From assembly GCF_003258365.1 (NCBI RefSeq), contig NZ_QHKM01000003.1, forward strand, positions 585,326 through 649,325: a DNA stretch of 64,000 nt. The letters are read 5' to 3'. This DNA is from Hymenobacter edaphi. Its GTDB lineage: Bacteria; Bacteroidota; Bacteroidia; Cytophagales; Hymenobacteraceae. The translations under genes were made by a program, and so were the position numbers. Shown here one piece after another: positions 34,267 through 42,761 of the stretch. Every line of letters starts with the position of its first letter. The first letter of the stretch is position 1. The notes under the pieces are model-generated. The model searched no databases, was not told the DNA's origin, and saw only the letters and a program-made list of their open reading frames with translations.

Positions 34267-34689
34267 ATGAGCAAGAAGAACATACCGCGCCCGACGGAAT
34301 CGGAGCTGGAAATCCTGCAGGTGCTGTGGCAACACGGCCCGAGCACGGTGCGCCTCGTCAACGACGAGCTGAGCAAGCGCCGCGACGTGGGCTATACCAC
34401 TACCCTGAAGCTGCTGCAGCTGATGCACGAAAAAGGCATTGTGGCGCGCGACGACAGCAGCCGCACCCACGTGTACCGCCCGGCCCTGCGCGAGCAGGAA
34501 ACCCAGGGCCAGCTTATCGACCGGCTGCTGGAGGCGGCCTTCGGCGGCTCGGCCCTGAAGCTGGTGCAGCAGGCCCTGGGCAACCGCCGCACCACCCGCG
34601 AAGAGCTGGACCAGATCCGGGACCTGCTCGACAACATCGACCCGCACGCAACCCCATCCGCAACCGACACCCCCGATGAACTGGCTTGA
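34267..34689 (+). CDS. BlaI/MecI/CopY-family repressor
   Basis: 140 residues from MSKKNIPRPTESELEILQVLWQHGPSTVRLVNDEL, a winged helix with the family's PTxxELEILxxLW start. YTTTLKLLQLMHEKGIVARDDSSRTHVYRPAL is the wing and cleavage-site region; the C-terminal dimer part ends SATDTPDELA. Such repressors are cut by the partner M56 peptidase when a signal is sensed. The gene overlaps the BlaR1-like gene by 14 bases and has three matching operators in front. Confidence 0.94.
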   Translation: MSKKNIPRPTESELEILQVLWQHGPSTVRLVNDELSKRRDVGYTTTLKLLQLMHEKGIVARDDSSRTHVYRPALREQETQGQLIDRLLEAAFGGSALKLVQQALGNRRTTREELDQIRDLLDNIDPHATPSATDTPDELA

Positions 34690-37285
34690 AACCCTGTTGA
34701 CGCCCGCGCTGGTGCGCGCCGTCGGCTACACCATTCTGCACTCGTTGTGGCAGGGGGCCGTGGTGGCCCTGGCCCTGGGCGGGCTGATGCTGGTGCTGCG
34801 CCGCCACTCGGCGCAGGTGCGCTACCGCGTGACGGCCGCCGCCCTCGGGCTGGTGCTGCTGCTGGCGCTGGTCACCTTCGTGCGCTACTACGCCACGGCC
34901 CTGCCCGCCACCGACGTAGCCGCTACGGCCGCTCCCGCCCTGCCGGCCACCGCCGACGTGGCCACTCCGGCCGTAGCCGCTGCGGCAGTCGAGGGGCCCT
35001 TGAGCACCGCCACCGTGCTGCGCTACGTGGAGCACAACCTGCCGCTGCTCGTCACCATCTGGCTACTGGGGTTGCTCACGATGACCCTGCGCCTGCTTGG
35101 CGGCCTGGCCTACGTGCAGCGCCTGCGCCACTACGGCACCCGGCCGCTGGGCCTGCTCTGGCAGACGCGCCTCAACAACCTCGCCGAGCGCGCCGGGCTG
35201 GATAAGCCGGTGCAGCTGCTGGAGTCGTCCTTGGTGCGCGTGCCGGTGGTGGTGGGCCACCTCAAGCCGCTGATTCTGCTGCCGATGGGCGCCGTGGCCG
35301 GCCTCGCGCCGGCCCAGCTGGAGGCCATTCTGGCCCACGAACTGGCCCACGTGGTGCGCCGCGACTATCTCATCAATCTGCTGCAGTCGGTGGCCGAAAT
35401 CCTGCTGTTCTACCACCCGGCCGTGTGGTTCCTGACCGCCACGCTGCGCTCGGAGCGCGAAAACTGCTGCGACGACGTGGCCGCTTCCCTCTGTGGCGAC
35501 CCGCTGGTGCTGGCCCGCGCCCTGGCCGCCCTGGCCGAGCTGGGCCTGGAGCGCACCGCCGCTCCGCGCCTGAGCATGGCCGCCACCGGCCCTAAAGGCT
35601 CCCTGCTGGGCCGGGTGCGCCGCCTGGTGCAGGGCCGCACTGCTCCCACGTTCACCGAGGGCTTCATGGCCGCCTGCGTGGTGATGGTGGGGTTGCTGCT
35701 GCTGTCCTTCACCGCCGCCGCCGCCCTGGCCAACCCGCGCTTCGCCGAAGCCCCGCGCCTGCTTCGCAACACCATGCTGCGGCCGTTTATGGGCGAGGTT
35801 GCCACGCCCGAGGACGTGTGCACCGAGGATGTGCCGGAAGCCTGGCAAGTGGCGGAGCGGCCGGAACAAACCACGCAGACCACCACCACGACGGCCACCA
35901 GCACGACGGTGACGACCAGCGACGATGACGACCCCAAGCGCAAAAACAAGCGCAAAGCCAAGGGCAGCAGCCAGGTGGTGGTGGTCGACGGGGCTGGGCG
36001 CCGCGGCGAGCCGGGCACGGTCATCATCGAGAAGGACAAGAAGGGCCGCGTGACCGACATGTACGTGAACGGGCAGCGCGTTGACGCCGCCTCGGCCGAC
36101 GGCGGCAAGGACAAGGACAGCCGCACGCAGGTTATCCGGGTGCCGTCGAACGGCAGGCAGACCTACACCTACGTGGGCCCCGGCGACTACAAGTTCAACT
36201 ACAACTTCGACCAGAAATTCAACAGCGCCGAGTTTCAGCAGCAGATGAAGAAGCTGCAAATCGACCTGCGCCAACTGGAGAAGCTCAACCACTTGAACGG
36301 GCTGAACTTCAGCTACAGCGGCAACGACTGGGCCCAGGTGCAGCGCGAGGCCCTGGCTTCGGCCGAGAAGTCGCTGGCCAAAGCCCGGACGGACCGCGAC
36401 CTGAGCGAAGCCGAGCGGGAGAAAATCGAGGAAGCCCTCGACAATATCCGCGACCAGCGCAACGACCTGCGCGAGCGGGTGCGCGAACAGTCGGATGCCC
36501 AGCGTGAGCACGCCGAGGCCCTGCGCGAAGCCCAACGCGACCGGGAAGAAGCCCTACGCGAGGCCGAAAGCGCCCGCCGCGACGAGCTGAACCGCCAGCG
36601 CGACGAAGCCCGGGCCGAACGCGACCGGGCCCGCGCCGAGCGCGACCGGGTGCGGGCCGAGCGTGACGCCCGCAACCGCGCTGCCGAGGATGCCATCATC
36701 AACGACATGGTAAAGGAAGGTATCATCAAGGACCGCACGGTGTTTCAGCTCTCGATGAGCGGCCGCGACCTGGTGGTGAACGGCCAGAAACAGTCGGAGA
36801 CGGTGGCGGCCAAGTACCGCCGGATGTACGAGGAAGGCACCGGCCGCACCCTCGGCGAGTCGGGCACGCTGGTGCTAAACGTCAACGGCAGCAACGTCAA
36901 CCGCATCTTCAGCAGCAACTCAACCTCCAACACGGAACACTGGACGGCCCCCGAGCCGCCGCTGCCCCCGGCTCCGCCCGCCGCGCCCCGCACCTGGCGC
37001 GGAGTCGCCCCGGTGGCTCCGGTGGCTCCCCGCGCGCCGCGCGCCCCCCGGGCGCCGCTGGCACCCCGCACCACCACCGTCAACGGCGTGAACCTCAGCG
37101 ACCAGCTGCGCCAGGACGGGCTGATCGGCGAAGCCGACCGCAGCTACCAGTTCCGCCTCAACGGCACGGAAATGGTGGTCAACGGCAAAAAGCAGTCGGC
37201 CGACCTGGCCGCCAAATACCGCAAGCTGATGGGCGGCGCCAAGGGCGAAAAGGTGAACATGAACATCACCGTCAACGCCGACTAG
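34676..37285 (+). CDS. BlaR1-like M56 membrane peptidase with unusual C-terminal region
   Basis: 869 residues. Membrane helices lie near residues 10-40, 50-70, 120-145 and 330-350. The zinc motif HELAH is at about 221-225 with RSERENCCDD after it, as in M56 peptidases. The part beyond the last helix has no penicillin-binding sensor. Instead it has a Thr-rich linker, a YVNGQRVD segment, a charged coiled coil (about 550-670) and two copies of a short domain (DLVVNGQKQSETVAAKYRR at about 700 and EMVVNGKKQSADLAAKYRK at about 830) around a Pro/Ala-rich linker. It likely cleaves the BlaI-like repressor on sensing envelope stress. Confidence 0.88.
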   Translation: MNWLETLLTPALVRAVGYTILHSLWQGAVVALALGGLMLVLRRHSAQVRYRVTAAALGLVLLLALVTFVRYYATALPATDVAATAAPALPATADVATPAVAAAAVEGPLSTATVLRYVEHNLPLLVTIWLLGLLTMTLRLLGGLAYVQRLRHYGTRPLGLLWQTRLNNLAERAGLDKPVQLLESSLVRVPVVVGHLKPLILLPMGAVAGLAPAQLEAILAHELAHVVRRDYLINLLQSVAEILLFYHPAVWFLTATLRSERENCCDDVAASLCGDPLVLARALAALAELGLERTAAPRLSMAATGPKGSLLGRVRRLVQGRTAPTFTEGFMAACVVMVGLLLLSFTAAAALANPRFAEAPRLLRNTMLRPFMGEVATPEDVCTEDVPEAWQVAERPEQTTQTTTTTATSTTVTTSDDDDPKRKNKRKAKGSSQVVVVDGAGRRGEPGTVIIEKDKKGRVTDMYVNGQRVDAASADGGKDKDSRTQVIRVPSNGRQTYTYVGPGDYKFNYNFDQKFNSAEFQQQMKKLQIDLRQLEKLNHLNGLNFSYSGNDWAQVQREALASAEKSLAKARTDRDLSEAEREKIEEALDNIRDQRNDLRERVREQSDAQREHAEALREAQRDREEALREAESARRDELNRQRDEARAERDRARAERDRVRAERDARNRAAEDAIINDMVKEGIIKDRTVFQLSMSGRDLVVNGQKQSETVAAKYRRMYEEGTGRTLGESGTLVLNVNGSNVNRIFSSNSTSNTEHWTAPEPPLPPAPPAAPRTWRGVAPVAPVAPRAPRAPRAPLAPRTTTVNGVNLSDQLRQDGLIGEADRSYQFRLNGTEMVVNGKKQSADLAAKYRKLMGGAKGEKVNMNITVNAD

Positions 37286-37334
37286 CGTCCCGCTGCAACT
37301 GGGGTAGCGCCAAGGCAACCGCCTGGCGCCCAAC

Positions 37335-37377
37335 CACGGCGGGCCGACCGGGAACTACTCCTGGCCGGCCCGCCGTG
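37335..37377 (+). terminator. Hairpin after the BlaR1-like gene
   Basis: CACGGCGGGCCG (37335-37346) and CGGCCCGCCGTG (37366-37377) form a 12-base stem, followed by CGTTTG. It lies 50 bases beyond the stop. Confidence 0.65.
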
Positions 37378-37499
37378 CGTTTGGGCAGGTGGTACATTTC
37401 CGGGGCAGCTGCAGCACAAAACAAATTCCGGGGCCGCCAAGCAACGCTTGCCCCGGCGGCTTCATCTATCGCGCACTCCCTTTCTCCCGCCTATTCCGA

Positions 37500-40088
37500 A
37501 TGTTACCCCGCGCGTTTCTTTTTCTGCTGCTGAGTCTGCTGTTGAGCTGGCAGGCCAGTGCCCAAACTCCCTCCGACGGGGCTGCCGCCGCCGCGGCCAC
37601 GCCGGCCATCAAAAAACATCTGCAAGCCGCCCGCATCAGCGGGGGCGTCAAGCTCGACGGGGTGCTCGACGAGGCCGCCTGGCAGCAGGCCCCCGTTGCC
37701 ACCGACTTCATCCAGAACCGGCCCAACCCCGGCCCGCCCGAGCGCCACAAAACCGAGGTGCGCATCCTCTACGACGACGCCAACCTCTACGTGGGGGCCA
37801 TCATGCACGACGTGAGCCCCGACTCCATTATGCGCGAGCTGGGTGCCCGCGACAACTTCGGCAATACCGACTTCATCGGCATCTTCCTCGATACTTACCA
37901 CGACAAGCTCAACGGCTACGGCTTCTTCGTGACGACGGGCGGCGTGCAGATGGACGCGCGCTACTCCCCGGCCGGCGGCGAAGACTTCAACTGGAACGCG
38001 GTGTGGGACTCGCGCACGGCTATTCAGGGCACCGACTGGGTGGCCGAGCTGCGCATTCCGTACTCGGCCATTCGCTTTGCCAATCAGCCCGAGCAGCTCT
38101 GGGGCATCAACTTCATGCGCCAGCGCAAAAAGGAAAACCAGGCCTTTTTCTGGAACGAAGTGAAGCCCGCCGTCGACGGCTTCGTGAACCAGTGGGGCAC
38201 GCTGGAAGGCGTGCGCGACATCAAGCCCCCGCTGCGCCTCTCGCTCACGCCCTACGTGTCGGGCTACGTGAACCACTACCCCTTCGACGAGCAGGGCAAG
38301 CGCAACACCTCGACCTCCTTCAACGGCGGGGCCGACGTGAAGTGGGGCATCAACGAAAGCTTCACCCTCGACGCGACCCTGGTACCCGACTTCGGGCAGG
38401 TGCAGAGCGACAACCAGGTGCTGAACCTCTCGCCCTTCGAGGTGCAGTTTGCCGAAAACCGGCAGTTCTTCACCGAGGGCACCGAGCTGTTCAACAAGGG
38501 CGGCCTGTTCTACTCCCGCCGGGTGGGCGCCCAGCCCATCGGCTTCGGCAACGTGGACGGGCAGCTGCGCGCCGGCCGCTACGACGCCGAAGGGCGGCGC
38601 ATTGCGGGCGAGTACGTGGTGCAGAACCCGGGCGTGACGCAGCTGCTGAACGCCACCAAGGTATCGGGACGGACCAAGAACGGCTTGGGCGTGGGCGTGT
38701 TCAACGCCCTCTCGGGCGACGTGTACGCCACCCTGCAGGACAGCGCCTCGGGCGAGCGGCGCAAGGTGCTCACGCAGCCCTTCTCGAACTACAACATCGT
38801 GGTGCTCGACCAGTCGCTGAAAAACAACTCCTACGTGTCGCTGATCAACACCAACGTGACGCGCTGGGGCCAGACCTACGACGCGAACGTGACCGGCGGC
38901 CTGTTTCGCTTCGCCAACAAGAAGAACTCCTACGCCGTCGACGGGCGCGTGGTGTACTCGCGGCGGCGCGGTACCGTGTTCGGCACCGACGACCAGATCG
39001 ACGACCGGGACGGCTACAAGTACCGGGTGAGCGTGGGCAAAATCAGCGGGGCCTTCACCTGGAACCTCTCGCACGGCATCGAATCGGGCACCTACAACCC
39101 GAACGACCTGGGCATTTTGTTTGGCAACAACAACATCTCCCAAGAGCTGTACATGAGCTACAACAAGTACAAGCCCTTCTGGAAGGTCAACAACTTCTAC
39201 TCCTGGTGGGGCGTGGCCCACTCGCTGCTCTACCAGCCCACGCGCTACCAGAACCTGAACGTGTACGGCGGCTGGAACACCACCTTCACGAAGATGTTTC
39301 TGACCACCGGCATGAACGTCGACGCCAACCCGGTGACGCGCGACTACTACGAGCCGCGGCAGTACCCGCTGGGCCCGTACTGGGTGCGCGTGCCGGCCAA
39401 CGCCAACGTGGGCGGCTTCATCTCCTCGGACTACCGCAAGAAGCTGGCCCTGGACCTGAACGCCGGCGTGCGCCTCTACGAAGCCGACGGCCGCCTGCCG
39501 CGCCCGCGCCGCTCGGCCACGGGCCTGGGCATCTCGCCGCGCTACCGCGTCAACAACCGCCTGAACTTCCGCTACAGCATCGACTGGAACTACGCCCACA
39601 ACCAGATCGGCTACGTCAACGGGGGCATGGACAGCAGGCAGCCACTCGACCAGCCTTTCCTGGGGCAGGTCATGCTCGGGCGCCGCGACGTGGTGACGGT
39701 GTCGAACGTGCTGCAGGCTTCCTACACCTTCACCAACCGCATGTCGCTGACCATCCGCACGCGCCACTACACCAGCAACGTGCGCTACCGCGACTTTGCC
39801 CGCCTCACGCCCGGCGGCGAGGAGGAGCTGGTGGACTACCGTCGCAACCGCGACAACACCTACAACGCCTTCAACGTGGACGCGGTGTACTCCTGGTGGT
39901 TTGCGCCCGGCTCGCAGATCAGCGTGGTCTGGAAAAACGCGAGCAGCTCGCAGCTGTTTTCCAACGAAGCCACCCCGCTGTACTTCGACAACCTGTCGAA
40001 CACCATCAACACCCCGCACAACAACTCGCTGTCGGTGAAAATCCTCTACTACCTCGATTACCTGACCCTGCGCCCGCGCCGGGTGTAG
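37500..40088 (+). CDS. DUF5916 outer-membrane protein with CBM9-like domain
   Basis: 862 residues from MLPRAFLFLLLSLLLSWQASAQ (signal peptide). Residues about 40-230 resemble a family-9 carbohydrate-binding fold (VKLDGVLDEAAWQQAP, DDANLYVGAIMHD, DWVAELRIPYSAIRF). The rest is a long, alternating, aromatic-rich barrel region with FGQVQSDNQVLNLSPFEVQF and FFTEGTELFNKGGLFYSRR, typical of the DUF5916 family. It ends in RPRRV. Probably an outer-membrane barrel; its substrate is unknown. Confidence 0.85.
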   Translation: MLPRAFLFLLLSLLLSWQASAQTPSDGAAAAAATPAIKKHLQAARISGGVKLDGVLDEAAWQQAPVATDFIQNRPNPGPPERHKTEVRILYDDANLYVGAIMHDVSPDSIMRELGARDNFGNTDFIGIFLDTYHDKLNGYGFFVTTGGVQMDARYSPAGGEDFNWNAVWDSRTAIQGTDWVAELRIPYSAIRFANQPEQLWGINFMRQRKKENQAFFWNEVKPAVDGFVNQWGTLEGVRDIKPPLRLSLTPYVSGYVNHYPFDEQGKRNTSTSFNGGADVKWGINESFTLDATLVPDFGQVQSDNQVLNLSPFEVQFAENRQFFTEGTELFNKGGLFYSRRVGAQPIGFGNVDGQLRAGRYDAEGRRIAGEYVVQNPGVTQLLNATKVSGRTKNGLGVGVFNALSGDVYATLQDSASGERRKVLTQPFSNYNIVVLDQSLKNNSYVSLINTNVTRWGQTYDANVTGGLFRFANKKNSYAVDGRVVYSRRRGTVFGTDDQIDDRDGYKYRVSVGKISGAFTWNLSHGIESGTYNPNDLGILFGNNNISQELYMSYNKYKPFWKVNNFYSWWGVAHSLLYQPTRYQNLNVYGGWNTTFTKMFLTTGMNVDANPVTRDYYEPRQYPLGPYWVRVPANANVGGFISSDYRKKLALDLNAGVRLYEADGRLPRPRRSATGLGISPRYRVNNRLNFRYSIDWNYAHNQIGYVNGGMDSRQPLDQPFLGQVMLGRRDVVTVSNVLQASYTFTNRMSLTIRTRHYTSNVRYRDFARLTPGGEEELVDYRRNRDNTYNAFNVDAVYSWWFAPGSQISVVWKNASSSQLFSNEATPLYFDNLSNTINTPHNNSLSVKILYYLDYLTLRPRRV

Positions 40089-40111
40089 GCTCATCGACCA
40101 CGCTCTTGTAT

Positions 40112-40155
40112 GTTGCGGGTGCGGGCCAGACGGCCGGCACCCGCAACGTGTTTTT
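40112..40155 (+). terminator. Terminator after the DUF5916 gene
   Basis: GTTGCGGGTGC (40112-40122) and GCACCCGCAAC (40137-40147), then GTGTTTTT. It lies just before the lipoprotein start at 40164. Confidence 0.8.
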
Positions 40156-40163
40156 AGCGCCAC

Positions 40164-41231
40164 ATGATTACTCGTTTCGTGCCGCTCTTGGTGTTGCTAG
40201 CCCTAGCCGCGGTAGCCTGCGGCCCCGATAAACAGCACGCTACCGTCCTCAGTCGGCAAGAACCTTTTCCGTCGGTTGAGGGTCAGGTACAGTCCGATAC
40301 ATCGATATTAGAACAGCCCCAAGCAGAACCCGATACGGCAACTCATGGCCGTTCTACTGAGTACCTCCGGAACATTCGTGCTACGGTCAAACGGTTGAAT
40401 GCTGTCCGGCAGTGGGAAAAAGTAGTAAAACGCGAACTAGCCGGTTCTACCGAGGGAGGAGAGGTTAGCTACTATTATACAGGTGGACAGTTGCGGAAAA
40501 TTGTGGCGCGCTATTACGGCGAAACGTTTCAACATTTGACCGAATACTACCTGCTGCCGCATGAGGAGTTATCCTTCATATTTGAGCGGTACTCCCACTA
40601 CAACCGCCCTATCTATTACGACTCCATCACTGCCAAGAAACACAACGATACAGAAGCCTTTGACCTGGAAAAATCAACGATTGAAGAAAGTCGCAGCTAC
40701 TTCTGGCATGGGCGGCTGATTCACCAGCTTGATCCGCAAGATTACGGGGTGCCGAAAGACCAAACATACTTGCAACTCGAACAAAAGCGCCTCCAAGCGG
40801 ATTTTACGAACCTGCTACAGACGCTTAAGCCCCCCCAACTAATGGCCCAACACCTCGGCAACCTCACCCTGCTCGTCCGCGACTACGACGAAGCCATCCG
40901 CTACTACGTCGACGTGCTCGGCTTCGAGCTGCTCGAAGACACCGACCGCGGAGAGGGCAAACGCTGGGTGCGCGTAGCACCGGCCAGTGCGGGGGCTCCG
41001 GCGCTGCTGCTGGCCCAGGCCGCTACCGACGAGCAGCGCGCCCACATCGGCAACCAGGCTGGCGGCCGTGTCTTCCTCTTCCTCAACACCGACGACTTCC
41101 AAGGCGACTACGCTCGCTACCAGGCCGCCGGGGTGCAGTTTCTGGAGGCGCCGCGCCACGAGGACTACGGCTCGGTAGTGGTCTTCGCCGACCTCTACGG
41201 CAACAAGTGGGACCTGCTGCAGCTGAAATAA
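40164..41231 (+). CDS. Lipoprotein fused in frame to a VOC (glyoxalase-like) domain; possible frameshift joining two genes
   Basis: Read as one frame it gives 355 residues. Residues 1-223 are a lipoprotein of unknown function (MITRFVPLLVLLALAAVACGP, lipobox AVAC) with lower GC and different codon use from its neighbours. Residues 227-355 are a complete VOC domain (HLGNLTLLVRDYDEAIRYYVDVLGFELLE). The join lies in a run of seven C (40830-40836). With six C the first part would stop at TAA and the second start at the overlapping ATG (40842), giving a normal 129-residue VOC protein. A secreted VOC fusion is odd, so a base gain or sequencing error is likely. Confidence 0.7.
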   Translation: MITRFVPLLVLLALAAVACGPDKQHATVLSRQEPFPSVEGQVQSDTSILEQPQAEPDTATHGRSTEYLRNIRATVKRLNAVRQWEKVVKRELAGSTEGGEVSYYYTGGQLRKIVARYYGETFQHLTEYYLLPHEELSFIFERYSHYNRPIYYDSITAKKHNDTEAFDLEKSTIEESRSYFWHGRLIHQLDPQDYGVPKDQTYLQLEQKRLQADFTNLLQTLKPPQLMAQHLGNLTLLVRDYDEAIRYYVDVLGFELLEDTDRGEGKRWVRVAPASAGAPALLLAQAATDEQRAHIGNQAGGRVFLFLNTDDFQGDYARYQAAGVQFLEAPRHEDYGSVVVFADLYGNKWDLLQLK

Positions 41232-41362
41232 GCGGCGTCGTTGCGTGACCGGTAGCCGGAGCTGCCAACCGAATATTGAGGCTGAAAGTGTAGGCTGTAC
41301 AGGCAAGCAATCGGCTTGATTAAGCCCCAAAAGCAGCTTCTCGGGGTTATATACTTGTTTGG

Positions 41363-41572
41363 GAAGGTTTAAAAGTCGTTTCCGAAGGTTCGGGAAGACT
41401 TTCCGAGGTTTAGTTAAGAACTTCCAAACCCTCGGAAGTGACTTCTGAGGATTAGCTAAGGACTTCCAAGGGTTCGGGAAGAACTTCCGAGGATTAGCTA
41501 ACAGTTTCCGAGGGTTCGGAAGTGACTTGGGAAGGTTCGGGAGTAAGTTCCGAAGGTTAGGAAACGACTTCC
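41363..41572. repeat. Tandem array of ten 21-base units
   Basis: Ten adjacent units of exactly 21 bases, each of form GAnG(G/A)TT...ACTTCC; units alternate between a TCGGGAAG type and a TTAGCTAA type, giving a partial 42-base higher order. All frames on both strands contain stops or no start. It fills the gap between the VOC stop and the meaB stop; the rest of 41232-41615 shows nothing I recognise. Confidence 0.9.
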
Positions 41573-41615
41573 GAACCTTCCGGCAGAAGCCGCCAGCGCT
41601 GCCGACGACTACGGA

Positions 41616-42602
41616 CTAAGCCCCGCCGTCCAGCCCGAGCAGCTCGGCCGCCGCCGCAAAGGCCGACTGCTGCCCGCTCATCACCCGCTGCTGCACGTCG
41701 GCGAGGCGGGCTGCCACCTCGGGCCGGGCGTAGAACCGCTCTTCCAGCGCCTCCCGAATGCTGTGCCGCAGCCACTGCAGATTCTGCTCCTGCCGCCGCT
41801 GCTCGAAGTAGCCGTTGCCCTGCGTCAGCGTTAGGTAGCGGCCGATTTCCTCCCACACGCCCGCCACCCCGTCGCCCGTGAGGGCCGAGCAGGTGCGGGC
41901 CACCGGCGCCCAGCCCGAGGCGGCGTGCGGAAACAGCCGCAGGGCCGACTGGTACTCCACCCGCGCCCGCTTGGCGGCCAGTTCGTTGCCCGAGTCGGCC
42001 TTGGTGATGACCACCGCATCGGCCATTTCCATGATGCCGCGCTTGACGCCCTGCAGCTCGTCGCCGGCGCCGGCCAGCATCAGCAGCAGGAAGAAGTCGA
42101 CCATGCCGTGCACGGCGGTTTCACTCTGGCCCACGCCCACGGTTTCCACGAAGATGACGTCGAAGCCCGCCGCCTCGCAGAGCAGCAGCGCCTCGCGGGT
42201 GGCGCGGGCCACGCCGCCCAGGGAGCGGCCGGCGGGCGAGGGGCGGATGAAGGCCTGCGGGTGAGCCGCCAGCTGATTCATGCGCGTTTTGTCGCCCAGG
42301 ATGCTGCCGCCGCTGCGCTGGCTGGTGGGGTCGACGGCCAGCACGGCCAGGCGGTGGCCCTGCCCGACGAGGTGCATCCCGAGGGCTTCGATAAAGGTGC
42401 TTTTTCCCACGCCCGGCACGCCGGTAATGCCCACGCGCACCGAGCGGCCAGTGTGCGGCAGCACGGCGGCCAGCACCTGCTGCGCCAGGGCCTGGTCGGC
42501 GGGCAGGGTGCTTTCGACCAGGGTAATGGCGCGGCTGAGCACGAGCCGGTCGTGGGCAAGCAGGCCCTGGATGTACTGGTCGGCGGTGAGGCGTTTGGGC
42601 AA
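41616..42602 (-). CDS. meaB: Methylmalonyl-CoA mutase-associated GTPase MeaB
   Basis: 328 residues from MPKRLTADQYIQGLLAHD. P-loop GITGVPGVGKSTFIEALG, VLAVDPTSQRSGGSILGDKTRM, FIRPSPAGRSLGGVARATRE, FVETVGVGQSE and the G4 motif ITKAD. MeaB guards methylmalonyl-CoA mutase and gates B12 cofactor loading. The mutase genes are not nearby. The gene is divergent from the DUF5723-like gene. Confidence 0.96.
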   Translation of the reverse strand: MPKRLTADQYIQGLLAHDRLVLSRAITLVESTLPADQALAQQVLAAVLPHTGRSVRVGITGVPGVGKSTFIEALGMHLVGQGHRLAVLAVDPTSQRSGGSILGDKTRMNQLAAHPQAFIRPSPAGRSLGGVARATREALLLCEAAGFDVIFVETVGVGQSETAVHGMVDFFLLLMLAGAGDELQGVKRGIMEMADAVVITKADSGNELAAKRARVEYQSALRLFPHAASGWAPVARTCSALTGDGVAGVWEEIGRYLTLTQGNGYFEQRRQEQNLQWLRHSIREALEERFYARPEVAARLADVQQRVMSGQQSAFAAAAELLGLDGGA

Positions 42603-42761
42603 AGCGAGCGGGTAATAGGCCGATTTTCAGCGGCTACTCATCGATTCGTAACGCGGCGGCTTTGGTTCGGACGCTTAAATGTAGCTACTTGCCCCGGCGT
42701 TGCGCCCATGTGCTGTTATCCTTCGGCGTCGTTCCTGTTCTCTTCTCCCTACCTCCTTCGC

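Noticed and set aside
37503..40163. 886-codon minus-strand frame opposite the DUF5916 gene
   Set aside because: The sense strand has a signal peptide and family motifs; the opposite frame is a compositional shadow.
41363..41572. CRISPR array
   Set aside because: Units are directly adjacent with no spacers between constant repeats and there are no cas genes; the same holds for 62984-63208.
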